Of a DNA stretch of 9,070 bases, positions 1 through 6,641 are shown piece after piece. Position numbers and translations under genes: made by a program. Location of the stretch: NCBI GenBank assembly GCA_028275145.1, contig JAQCNG010000329.1:1-9070 (forward strand). The letters run 5' to 3'. This DNA comes from Halovenus sp. (GTDB lineage Archaea; Halobacteriota; Halobacteria; Halobacteriales; Haloarculaceae). Below the pieces are notes generated by a model. The model was not told the origin of the DNA, ran no database searches, and was given only the letters and a program-made list of their open reading frames with translations. The stretch's first letter is position 1. Every line of letters begins with the position of its first letter.

Positions 1-900
1 GAGCCCCCGGTCGTACAGTCGTTCGTCGAGTCCGGCGAGGTCCGCACGCAGCGTCTCGGCGCCGGCGACGACGTCCCCGAGGTCGGCGTCGTCGGCGTCG
101 TCGGCGTCGAGCAGGCCGGCGAGGGCGCGCCGGACCAGCGAGCGCGAGCGCTCCCCGAACGTCTCGAACTCGTCGGCGATGTCCCCGGGCGGCGGGTCCT
201 CCAGGCGGCCGGCGAGCGTGGCCATCTTCTCGGCGTGGTCGGCGATACGCTCCAGTTGGCGGGCGGCCATGTAGTACTCGAACGGGGAGCGGTCGCCCTC
301 GGTGGTCACCGCCGGGTCGACCAGCGAGCGCTGGAACCCCCGGGAGACCAGCGCGAACAACCGGTCGACGGTGTCGTCCTGGCCCGCCACCTGCTCGCCG
401 AGGTCCCCCTCGGCCGACACCAGCGCCTCGATGCTCTCGTGGTGCATATCCAGTGCCGTCCGCTCGATCTGTGCGAGCGTCTGCGACGGCGAGAGCTCCG
501 CCACGTCGAGCATCGTCCGGGCGGAGAGACTCTGCTCGGTTTCGGTCATCACCTCCAGTCCGACGAACCGCCGGATAGCACGCCTGACCGCCCGGCGTTT
601 CCCGCCGTTGGCCACGTTCTCCACCCGGAGTCCCTCGCAGCCGGCGATGTAGGCCGCCGCGACCGAGAGACCGAGCGTCGCCGGTTCCTGTGTGGATGCG
701 TCTATCGTGGTCCCGGGCGAGTCGTCGTCGGGTTCCTCGCCACGGCTCATCACCAGCCGGTCCCCCCGGACGTGGAGCCGTACGGGGGTCCCCGGTTCGA
801 TTCCCTGCCGGTCGGCCCACTTCTTCGGCAGCGACACCGTGTAGGTGGAGCCACCGGTGAGCTGAACCTTCCGCTCGACTGTGAGAGTGTCGTGATTCAT
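1..900 (-). CDS. AbrB domain-PhoU domain fusion regulator (3' end cut by window edge)
   Basis: This probable DNA-binding phosphate regulator is the last gene of the pst operon; 300 residues are visible and there is no stop before the edge. Residues about 5-53 form an AbrB/SpoVT-type swapped-hairpin domain, with the sequence TGGSTYTVSLPKKWADRQGI followed by the G-T-P-V-R-L and D-R-L-V-M strands. Residues about 75-300 are helical and PhoU-like; the clearest motif is QLERIADHAEKMA (215-227), matching the metal-binding helix of PhoU. A DADDADDAD stretch lies at 266-274. The ATG shares its A with the TGA of phoU (TGATG), and no Shine-Dalgarno sequence precedes it, so its translation probably depends on phoU. 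AbrB-PhoU fusions are known in haloarchaea. Binding to the pstS promoter is an inference. The domain calls are strong; its target genes are unknown. Confidence 0.88.
   Translation of the reverse strand, partial: MNHDTLTVERKVQLTGGSTYTVSLPKKWADRQGIEPGTPVRLHVRGDRLVMSRGEEPDDDSPGTTIDASTQEPATLGLSVAAAYIAGCEGLRVENVANGGKRRAVRRAIRRFVGLEVMTETEQSLSARTMLDVAELSPSQTLAQIERTALDMHHESIEALVSAEGDLGEQVAGQDDTVDRLFALVSRGFQRSLVDPAVTTEGDRSPFEYYMAARQLERIADHAEKMATLAGRLEDPPPGDIADEFETFGERSRSLVRRALAGLLDADDADDADLGDVVAGAETLRADLAGLDERLYDRGL
82..108. repeat. Three perfect copies of a 9-bp coding repeat
   Basis: The 9-bp unit GTCGGCGTC occurs three times in a row. On the minus strand it encodes DADDADDAD in the AbrB-PhoU protein (residues 266-274), probably in a loop between helices of the PhoU-like part. 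The repeat keeps the reading frame, so copy-number changes by slippage would only lengthen or shorten an acidic loop. Confidence 0.8.
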
Positions 901-1565
901 CAGTAGATGAGGTCGTCGTCGTACTCGACCATGTACAGCGTGCGGGCACAGATGTTGACGGCGTGGTCGCCGACCCGCTCGATATCCCGGACTGTCAGCA
1001 GTTCCCGCGATGCGCTCTGGAGCCGCTGTCCGACCCCGTCGGGCTCCCAGGCGCGGGTGGTCATCAGGTCGCGGATGACCGCCTCTGTGGTCTCCCGACA
1101 CCGCTCGTCGAGGGTGTCGTCCCGGGCCGCGATTGCCCGCGCGGCCTCGGCGTCGTCGTCGACGTACGCGACCATCGCCGCCTCGAACATCTCGCCCGCG
1201 GTTTCCCCGATCTGTGTCGCGTGGATGTCCAGTCCGCCCCCGGCCTCCCTGCCGTACCGGGCCAGGTTCGTCGCCAGGTCGCCGACGCGCTCGATATCGG
1301 TGACTATCTTGAACGACGACGCCACGAATCGGAGGTCGCTCGCGACCGGTTGCTGGAGCGCCAGCAACTCGATACAGTCGCTCTCGATGTCGAGATACTG
1401 CTGGTTGAGTTCGTGGTCGCCCTCGATGACCTGGCGCGCCCGCTGTTCGTCGCCCGTCTCAAGTATCTCGAGTCCGGTCTCGTACCGGTCCAGTGCCAGC
1501 TCTGCCATGTCGGTGATGTCCTCGCGGAGCAGTTCGAGCTCTGCCTCGTAGCTTTCACGTGTCAT
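900..1565 (-). CDS. phoU: Phosphate signalling protein PhoU
   Basis: This is a 221-residue all-helical cytoplasmic regulator that in bacteria links the Pst transporter to Pho signalling and restrains phosphate uptake. It has the usual two PhoU repeats, about residues 15-105 and 120-210. Each ends in the family metal-binding motif: DIERVGDLATN at 90-100 and DIERVGDHAVN at 194-204. Its length is normal for the family. The ATG at 1565 follows GAGGAG (1570-1575) by 4 nt, which supports this start. It lies 12 nt after pstB, and its TGA overlaps the ATG of the AbrB-PhoU gene by one base. No PhoR/PhoB pair is visible nearby, so the partner of this PhoU may be PstB itself or the next gene (inference). 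Confidence 0.95.
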   Translation of the reverse strand: MTRESYEAELELLREDITDMAELALDRYETGLEILETGDEQRARQVIEGDHELNQQYLDIESDCIELLALQQPVASDLRFVASSFKIVTDIERVGDLATNLARYGREAGGGLDIHATQIGETAGEMFEAAMVAYVDDDAEAARAIAARDDTLDERCRETTEAVIRDLMTTRAWEPDGVGQRLQSASRELLTVRDIERVGDHAVNICARTLYMVEYDDDLIY

Positions 1566-1577
1566 GTGTCTCCTCGC
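1566..1577 (-). promoter_or_regulatory. Ribosome binding site of phoU in the pstB-phoU gap
   Basis: The 12-nt spacer reads GCGAGGAGACAC on the coding strand. GGAG lies 4 nt before the phoU ATG. It fixes the start and points to re-initiation on a shared message. Confidence 0.7.
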
Positions 1578-2444
1578 TCATCCGAACTTGCCGGTGATGT
1601 AGTCCTCGACGCGCTGGTCGTCCGGGTTCTCGAAGATAGTCGCAGTGTCGTCCACCTCGACGAGTTCGCCGCCGGTCAGGAACACGGCCGTCCGGTCGGA
1701 GATCCGCGCCGCCTGCTGCATGTTGTGTGTGACGATGACGACCGTGTACTCCTGTGAGAGGTCCTCGATGAGGTTCTCGATTTTCGACGTGGCAATCGGG
1801 TCGAGCGCGGAGGCCGGTTCGTCCATGAGGAGCACATCCGGGTCGACGGCAACCGCGCGTGCGATGCACAGCCGTTGCTGTTGGCCTCCCGAGAGGTCGA
1901 GCGCGGACGTGTGGAGCTGGTCTTTGACCTCGTCCCAGAGCGCGGCCCGCCTGAGGGCCTCCTCGACGATATCGTCCGTGACTGTCTCGTTTTGCACCCG
2001 CAGTCCGTAGGCGACGTTGTCGTAGATGCTCTTTGGAAAGGGGTTGGGGTGCTGGAACACCATCCCAATCTGCCGTCGGAGTGCAACGGGGTCGATCTCG
2101 TCGCTGTACATACCTGTTCCCCGGAATCGGAGCTGTCCGTCGATTTTCGCCGACTCGACGAGGTCGTTCATCCGGTTGATACACCGGAGAAACGTCGACT
2201 TTCCACAACCCGATGGGCCGATGATTGCGGTCACCTCCCGTTCGTAAATGTCGAGATGAACGTCACTGAGCGCCTGCTCCTCGCCGTAGTGAACGTCCAG
2301 GTTCCGGGCCTCGACAACCGACTCTCCGTGCACCCGTGGCCTGCCCGTCTCGGAGTCCGCCGTCACGTGTGTATCGATCAGTGAGGCTGACTCGTTCTGT
2401 TCGTCTGTGCTCTCGGTCTGTGTCTCTGGTTCTGGTTCACTCAT
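1578..2444 (-). CDS. pstB: Phosphate ABC transporter ATP-binding protein PstB
   Basis: This 288-residue ATPase powers phosphate import at the cytoplasmic face of the PstC-PstA channel. All ABC motifs are intact: Walker [10 protein letters not shown] (76-84), Q-loop glutamine at 131 in [10 protein letters not shown], signature LSGGQQQR (184-191), Walker B VLLMDEP (204-210), D-loop SALD (212-215) and switch histidine 240 in VTHNM. The [11 protein letters not shown] segment after the Q-loop and the C-terminal EDYITGKFG are typical of PstB rather than other importers. The first roughly 43 residues are an acidic extension before the conserved core, common in haloarchaeal proteins. The ATG at 2444 has GGAG 6 nt upstream. 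The gene is 10 nt from pstA and 12 nt from phoU. Confidence 0.97.
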   Translation of the reverse strand: MSEPEPETQTESTDEQNESASLIDTHVTADSETGRPRVHGESVVEARNLDVHYGEEQALSDVHLDIYEREVTAIIGPSGCGKSTFLRCINRMNDLVESAKIDGQLRFRGTGMYSDEIDPVALRRQIGMVFQHPNPFPKSIYDNVAYGLRVQNETVTDDIVEEALRRAALWDEVKDQLHTSALDLSGGQQQRLCIARAVAVDPDVLLMDEPASALDPIATSKIENLIEDLSQEYTVVIVTHNMQQAARISDRTAVFLTGGELVEVDDTATIFENPDDQRVEDYITGKFG

Positions 2445-2454
2445 GAGGGTCTCC
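2445..2454 (-). promoter_or_regulatory. Ribosome binding site of pstB in the pstA-pstB gap
   Basis: The entire 10-nt spacer reads GGAGACCCTC on the coding strand. GGAG directly follows the pstA TAA and sits 6 nt before the pstB ATG, supporting that start and operon translation. Confidence 0.7.
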
Positions 2455-4305
2455 TTATTCCTGGTATTTATTCCGGATGATGATTGCGATTGCGTTCATC
2501 GTGAGCATCAGTACGAGCAACACGATTGCGAGGGCCGCAACCACACCTGTTCTGTACGCCGGGTCGAAGTTTGCCGACGCGGCAAAGAGCCGCAGTGGGA
2601 GCGCCGCACCGGTCGAGAACAGGCCATCGGGTGCACTGGAGGTCGCCGTTGCAACCGCGATGACAATCAGGGGTGCGGTCTCCCCGATGGCACGGCCGAG
2701 TGCGAGAATCGTTCCGGTCAGAATGCCGGGAACGGCCTCCGGGAGAACCACCGAACGGACTGTCTGCCACCGGCTTGCACCCATGCCGTACGAGGCCTCC
2801 CGGAGCGAGTCCGGCACGGCCTTTAGCGCCTCCTGTGCGGAGACGATGACGATCGGCAGAATCAGAAAGCCCAGCGTGGCCGAGGCGGAGAAGACCAGCC
2901 CGGGGCCGTAGTCCAGAAAGTTCTGGAACAGCGCGAGCCCGAGAAGTCCGTACACGACCGACGGAACCCCCGCCAGGTTCGCGATGTTGAGTTCGATCAC
3001 ACTCGCGAGCCTCCCCCGCCAACCGCTGTCGGGTGCGTACTCCTCCAGATAGATTGCGGCGCCGACCCCGACGGGAAAGGCCATCAACGCCATGAGCCCG
3101 ACAATCATAATCGACCCGACGGTCGACGGGTACGCCCCCGCCTCGGTCGGAAAGAGTCCGTCCCAGGATTCGACGAGCAGCGTTGGTGTCACCCAGGTAT
3201 CCGGGCCGGCGACCGAGAGGGACTGCTCTATGTACGCCCCGAGCAGGATGCCACCGACAATAATAAACGGACCGGCCACACCGACCCGTCCGTCCGGGTC
3301 GGTTGTGACCGTCTCACCCACGACGTACGCGGTCGGCACCCCCATGCCGAGCGCGAGCACGACCAACAGCCGCGGGTTGACCGAGATGGTGAGCGCACCC
3401 ACCGCGACGGCGAGCGCTCCGCCGACGGCTGCCGCCGCCGCAACCAGTCCCGACCGCAACCCTCGCCGACGGGTGACCACGAGCCCGAGGAGTCCGATTA
3501 CTGGGGGACCGACAACCCCACCGTATGCCGCCCAGAGTGGGAGAGGCTCCAGGTATGGCCGGAGGAGCTGGTCCAGACCGCTGGTCCCGGCGGCACTGAG
3601 GAGCAAAACCGCCACCACCACGAGGAGCCTGTCCAGGGAGAGCTGTCGTCGGAGGACCGAGTTGGCAACGGCGAGCGTCGGGAGGCCAACCGCGATAGCA
3701 AACACCAGCAGGCCACGGTCGACGGGAACCGGGACCGAGCCCAGCACCGGCACCCCACCGAGAAGCTGGTTGCCGAGTTCGAAGGTGGCGTCGAGCAGTG
3801 GGACCAACAGCACCTCGGAGCCAAGCGTCCAGACGATTGCGAGCAACGTCGCGAGTACCATCGCCGGTCCGACGAAGTACGAGCTCCCGGTGTACCGCCC
3901 GTACGCCGCGACCGCGAGCGGTAAGCTGCCGACCGTGATGAGATAGACCAGCGGTCCGTACGGGCTCATCGCCTTCAGCACAACAAACGTGGAGAGGCTG
4001 AGAGCGAGTCCGCCAAACACCGCCGCGGACGCTCTCGCGTTCGCGCTCCTGACGGCCGGATGCCGCCGGCCGTACAGGGTAAACGCCGACACCGGCCCGA
4101 CCAGGGTACCGAAGAAGAGCAGATACCACTCTGCCGAGGCCGAACCCGGGCTCACCGCGTCGAAGAACATGAACCCGAACAGCATGACCAGAGCCACCAG
4201 GCCGACCAGCGTCGCCACGATCAGTATCGCTTCGAAGGCTCTCCCCTTTATTGCTTTGAGCCGGAACCGTCCGCTGTGTTGCAGCGCCTCGGTTTCTGTC
4301 GCCAT
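2455..4305 (-). CDS. pstA: Phosphate ABC transporter permease PstA with a large polytopic insertion
   Basis: This 616-residue permease is one half of the phosphate channel; bacterial PstA has about 290-300 residues. The C-terminal part, about 395-612, is the ABC permease core. It includes the cytoplasmic EAA loop that docks on PstB (EASYGMG, 503-509, through LPEAVPGI), the [11 protein letters not shown] segment (536-546), and a final membrane helix ending in RNKYQE. Residues 24-48 form a first membrane helix followed by FFDAVSP (47-53), which resembles FFESVSP after the first helix of PstC in the next gene. Residues about 54-375 are extra and hold roughly ten hydrophobic segments. The ATG lies 1 nt after the pstC TGA, and its Shine-Dalgarno GGAGG lies inside the pstC 3' end. 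Long PstA proteins are known in haloarchaea; the job of the extra part is unknown to me. Confidence 0.93.
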   Translation of the reverse strand: MATETEALQHSGRFRLKAIKGRAFEAILIVATLVGLVALVMLFGFMFFDAVSPGSASAEWYLLFFGTLVGPVSAFTLYGRRHPAVRSANARASAAVFGGLALSLSTFVVLKAMSPYGPLVYLITVGSLPLAVAAYGRYTGSSYFVGPAMVLATLLAIVWTLGSEVLLVPLLDATFELGNQLLGGVPVLGSVPVPVDRGLLVFAIAVGLPTLAVANSVLRRQLSLDRLLVVVAVLLLSAAGTSGLDQLLRPYLEPLPLWAAYGGVVGPPVIGLLGLVVTRRRGLRSGLVAAAAAVGGALAVAVGALTISVNPRLLVVLALGMGVPTAYVVGETVTTDPDGRVGVAGPFIIVGGILLGAYIEQSLSVAGPDTWVTPTLLVESWDGLFPTEAGAYPSTVGSIMIVGLMALMAFPVGVGAAIYLEEYAPDSGWRGRLASVIELNIANLAGVPSVVYGLLGLALFQNFLDYGPGLVFSASATLGFLILPIVIVSAQEALKAVPDSLREASYGMGASRWQTVRSVVLPEAVPGILTGTILALGRAIGETAPLIVIAVATATSSAPDGLFSTGAALPLRLFAASANFDPAYRTGVVAALAIVLLVLMLTMNAIAIIIRNKYQE

Positions 4306-4306
4306 C

Positions 4307-5329
4307 TCAGTACTCCTCCCGATACCGCCGACTGATGAGTTCGGCGATGTAGTTCATCGTGAGTGTGAGCGCAAACAGGGTGAGGCCGATTGCGAACATC
4401 GATTCGTACGTGACCGACTCGCCGAGGGATTCGGCCTGTGCGATGTTGACCATTGCGACGGTCATCGTCTCGATCGACGCTGTGAAGTTATCGAAGATGT
4501 TCGGAACGGTCGGTATCTTCGGGCTCTCTCCGGCGGCCATCACCACGATCATCGTCTCACCGATTGCCCGCGAGAGCGCGAGAACGTACGAGGAGACGAT
4601 GCCGGAGGTTGCCGCGGGAACAACAACCTTCGTGGAGACGTCGAACTTCGTCGAACCGAGCCCGTATGCCGCCTCGCGGAGGCTGTCGGGCACCGCGCTC
4701 AGCGCGTCCTCGCTGATCGAGGAGACCATCGGGATGATCATCACGCCCACGACGATGCTGGCCGACAGCGCGTTGAACGTGTTGACCTCGGGGAACAGTC
4801 CCGGAACGACCAGCGTGAACTCGGAGACGAGAGGGAGAGCGTTCGCGATGAACTCGGGGAGCACCGGGAGCGAGAACCCGTCCCGCAGAATCGGTGTCAG
4901 ATAGACCAGCGCGAAGTAGCCGTAGACGACCGTCGGAATTCCCGCCAGTATCTCGAGGACCGGCTTGACGATGGCCCGGACGCGCGGGTTCGCGTACTCG
5001 CTGAGGTAGATTGCGGCTCCGAGCCCGACTGGAAGGGCGACGACGGCAGAGCCCACCACGACGATGAGTGTCCCGCTAACCAGCGGGAGAATGCCGAAGG
5101 AGGGCTCGTTGCTGAGTGGGGACCAGTCCTGTCCGGTCAGAAAGTCGATTGGCGAGACTGACTCGAAAAAGACCAGCGCCTGCCCGGAGAGTGCCAGGAT
5201 GATCCCCGCGGTGATGGCGATAGTCAGCAACGCACAGCCCGCGAGCAACTGGCGGTACAGACGCTCTTTCCGAAGAACGAACTCCGATCGTTTGAGCGAC
5301 GATAGCTCGGTTTCGTCTTCCTGGCTCAT
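4307..5329 (-). CDS. pstC: Phosphate ABC transporter permease PstC
   Basis: This 340-residue permease pairs with PstA to form the phosphate channel. A first membrane helix lies at about 29-52, followed by an external loop with FFESVSPIDFLTG. The permease core starts near residue 82 (SGTLIVVVGSAVVALPVGLGAAIYLSEYA region), the EAA docking loop is EAAYGLG (219-225), and the ALSRAIGETM segment (251-260) is typical of PstC. Its length is close to the bacterial family (about 320). The start is fixed because an in-frame TAG lies directly before the ATG. Unlike the other genes of the operon it has no clear Shine-Dalgarno sequence. It follows pstS after 61 nt and abuts pstA with a 1-nt gap. Confidence 0.96.
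   Translation of the reverse strand: MSQEDETELSSLKRSEFVLRKERLYRQLLAGCALLTIAITAGIILALSGQALVFFESVSPIDFLTGQDWSPLSNEPSFGILPLVSGTLIVVVGSAVVALPVGLGAAIYLSEYANPRVRAIVKPVLEILAGIPTVVYGYFALVYLTPILRDGFSLPVLPEFIANALPLVSEFTLVVPGLFPEVNTFNALSASIVVGVMIIPMVSSISEDALSAVPDSLREAAYGLGSTKFDVSTKVVVPAATSGIVSSYVLALSRAIGETMIVVMAAGESPKIPTVPNIFDNFTASIETMTVAMVNIAQAESLGESVTYESMFAIGLTLFALTLTMNYIAELISRRYREEY
4313..4320 (-). promoter_or_regulatory. Ribosome binding site of pstA embedded in the pstC 3' end
   Basis: The coding strand reads GGGAGGAG, which also encodes the last Glu codons of PstC. GGAGG ends 9 nt before the pstA ATG. This supports the pstA start and coupling of the two permease subunits. Confidence 0.65.
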
Positions 5330-5390
5330 CTATCGTGTGTCTGGTTCGGGTGGGTGTTGGATACGCAACGGTTCACGGTCGTAGTCAGCA
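5330..5390 (-). promoter_or_regulatory. pstS-pstC intergenic leader
   Basis: This 61-nt spacer is the longest gap inside the operon. I see no T-run terminator, no clear hairpin, no good TATA box and no Shine-Dalgarno sequence before pstC. It ends with TAG directly against the pstC ATG. It may be a processing or differential-expression site that lets PstS exceed the membrane subunits, as is common for binding-protein operons, but nothing in the bases proves this. Confidence 0.3.
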
Positions 5391-6446
5391 CTACAGCTGC
5401 TCCTCGAGCTTGTCGAGGTTGCTCTGGACCTGGTCGTCGGAGCTCGGGACGTAACCGATCTGCTCCGCGACAAAGTCCGCGCCCGCCTGCTCGATATAGA
5501 ATCTGACAAACTCCTGTAGAGTTGGGTCGTCGGCGAGTTTGTTGTTGTTCACGTAGAAAAACAGCGGTCGGGCGAGCGGATACTTGCCGCTCTGGGCCGC
5601 TTCGAGGCTCGGCGCAACCGCCTCGCCGTTCTCCCCGATGATGGAGATGGCCTTCACCGAATCGGGGTTGTTCACGTAGTAGGCAAAGGGGAGATACCCG
5701 AACCCGGCGGTGTCCCCCGCGACGCCTGCCGCAATCTGGTCGTCGCGCTCTGTCCCGGAGTAGTCGTCGCGGATGCTGTCTTCCTCGCCGACGACGGCCT
5801 CGGTGAAGTAGTCGAACGTCCCCGAGGTGGTGGCTGCGCCGAACAGGTTGAACTCCTGGTCGGGCCAGTCGGAGTTGACGTCCGCCCAGGTTTCGGGTGC
5901 CGTCTCGGGGTCCCAGATCTCACCAACCGTGGAGACCTCCATCTCGTCGACCCAGTCAGCGTCGTTGTTGACGACGATAGTGAGCGCGTCCTGCGCGATG
6001 CGGAACTCGATCGGATCGATGCCGTTGTCCTGGCAGTCTGAGAGTTCACTGTCCTTTATCGGGCGACTCGCGTTGTTGATGTCGCTGTCACCCGGGATGA
6101 ACACGTTCCGGAACCCACCACCGCTCCCGTCCTTGCTCAGGTCGTAGTCCGTCTGGGGATGTTGCTCCTGTGTGAACGTGTTTCCGACCGCCTGTGCTAC
6201 CGGGAACACCGTACTGCTCCCGGAGATGCGAACCGTGCCCGTCAGTTCATCGCCACCGTTGTCGTCACCGTTCGCTCCGCCGTTGTCGCCGCCGTTGTCG
6301 TCACCGTTCGCTCCGCCGTTGTCGCCGCCGTTGTCGTCGTTGCCACCGACACAACCAGCCAGCGCGAACACACCCCCGGCACCGGCCGCAGCGAGGAGAT
6401 TTCGGCGTGATGCGTCGACGCTCGGTTCGGAGTTGTCGCCTGTCAT
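5391..6446 (-). CDS. pstS: Phosphate-binding lipoprotein PstS (Tat-exported)
   Basis: This 351-residue extracytoplasmic protein captures phosphate and delivers it to PstC-PstA. The signal region has SRRNLLAAAGAGGVFALAGC: twin arginines at 14-15, a hydrophobic stretch, and a lipobox LAGC with the lipidated Cys at 32. This indicates Tat export and membrane anchoring. Residues about 33-69 are a Gly/Asn/Asp linker built from a repeated 12-residue unit. The binding domain follows, with phosphate-site segments SGSSTVFP (75-82), SKDGSGGGF (104-112), NASRPI (125-130) and TSGTFDYF (207-214). The ATG at 6446 is preferred because it gives a normal signal peptide, lies about 20 nt after the predicted transcription start and has GGAG just upstream. 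An in-frame GTG at 6461 would add five residues and cannot be excluded. It is the first gene of the operon. Confidence 0.95.
   Translation of the reverse strand: MTGDNSEPSVDASRRNLLAAAGAGGVFALAGCVGGNDDNGGDNGGANGDDNGGDNGGANGDDNGGDELTGTVRISGSSTVFPVAQAVGNTFTQEQHPQTDYDLSKDGSGGGFRNVFIPGDSDINNASRPIKDSELSDCQDNGIDPIEFRIAQDALTIVVNNDADWVDEMEVSTVGEIWDPETAPETWADVNSDWPDQEFNLFGAATTSGTFDYFTEAVVGEEDSIRDDYSGTERDDQIAAGVAGDTAGFGYLPFAYYVNNPDSVKAISIIGENGEAVAPSLEAAQSGKYPLARPLFFYVNNNKLADDPTLQEFVRFYIEQAGADFVAEQIGYVPSSDDQVQSNLDKLEEQL
6256..6338. repeat. 36-bp tandem repeat encoding the PstS linker
   Basis: Two identical 36-bp copies (6256-6291 and 6292-6327) are followed by an 11-bp partial copy. On the minus strand each encodes a 12-residue block rich in Gly, Asn and Asp (GDNGGANGDDNG in register). 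The block lies between the lipidated Cys and the binding domain of PstS, so it acts as a hydrophilic, acidic tether. In-frame unit length means slippage changes only tether length. Confidence 0.85.
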
Positions 6447-6483
6447 CACTCCACAGTACACAACAGGGGTACAAATACGGTGC

Positions 6484-6498
6484 TAATTTATATATATT
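6484..6498 (-). promoter_or_regulatory. TATA box of the pst operon promoter
   Basis: A 15-bp A/T-only run lies in GC-rich DNA. On the coding strand it contains TATATAAA (6494-6487), a good archaeal TATA element. A start site about 30 nt downstream of its first base would fall near 6464, giving a leader of about 20 nt to the pstS ATG at 6446 or almost none to the GTG at 6461. I see no clear purine-rich BRE. The start position is predicted, not observed. Confidence 0.65.
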
Positions 6499-6506
6499 CT
6501 GGTTAT

Positions 6507-6539
6507 CGGATATATACTCCGCTCGGGTTCAATATATTG
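6507..6539. promoter_or_regulatory. Candidate operator region upstream of the pstS TATA box
   Basis: Two small palindromic elements lie upstream of the TATA box. One is CGGATATATACTCCG (6507-6521), with CGGA/TCCG arms around an A/T centre. The other is CAATATATTG (6530-6539), a perfect 10-bp palindrome. Their A/T centres (6513 and 6534.5) and that of the TATA box (6491) are about 22 bp apart, near two helical turns. They could bind a phosphate regulator or act as TATA or BRE elements of overlapping promoters. Function is inferred from position and symmetry only. Confidence 0.35.
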
Positions 6540-6602
6540 GTCTATGTACGCCTACTCGTCCGGAGAGAGACAGAGACAACAGTCGGGCACTGGACAGGAG
6601 AG

Positions 6603-6610
6603 AATAATAA
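6603..6610 (+). promoter_or_regulatory. Possible TATA box of the divergent membrane-protein gene
   Basis: AATAATAA lies about 35 nt before the ATG at 6642. Start of transcription would fall near 6632-6636, giving a very short leader, which is common in haloarchaea. Confidence 0.4.
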
Positions 6611-6641
6611 CAGTCATGCACCGGTCAGGGCAAGAAACCGT

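Noticed and set aside
235..906. Open frame of 223 codons on the plus strand
   Set aside because: It is antisense to the AbrB-PhoU gene. High GC with G/C-rich third positions leaves the opposite frames open; the translation is rich in Arg, Pro and Gly and shows no family motif.
3092..3946. Open frame of 284 codons on the plus strand
   Set aside because: It is antisense to the insertion part of pstA. Its Ser/Thr/Pro-rich composition mirrors the complementary codons for Ala, Gly and Val of the membrane helices.
3989..5161. Open frame of 390 codons on the plus strand
   Set aside because: It lies antisense to pstA and pstC. The translation is a low-complexity mix of Arg, Asp, His and Glu with no membrane or enzyme motifs, while the minus strand encodes clear permeases.
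5330..5390. Rho-independent-like terminator or attenuator between pstS and pstC
   Set aside because: There is no T-run and no convincing stem-loop; the visible ACGGT repeats are direct, not inverted.
6256..6338. Regular repeat considered as a CRISPR array or integron-like element
   Set aside because: The copies are directly adjacent with no spacers, are in frame and encode a PstS linker; no cas gene is nearby.
6480..6641. Upstream extension of the membrane-protein reading frame
   Set aside because: The open frame runs back to 6480, but this part covers the A/T-rich promoter region and has unlike composition; the ATG at 6642 after a TATA-like box fits better.
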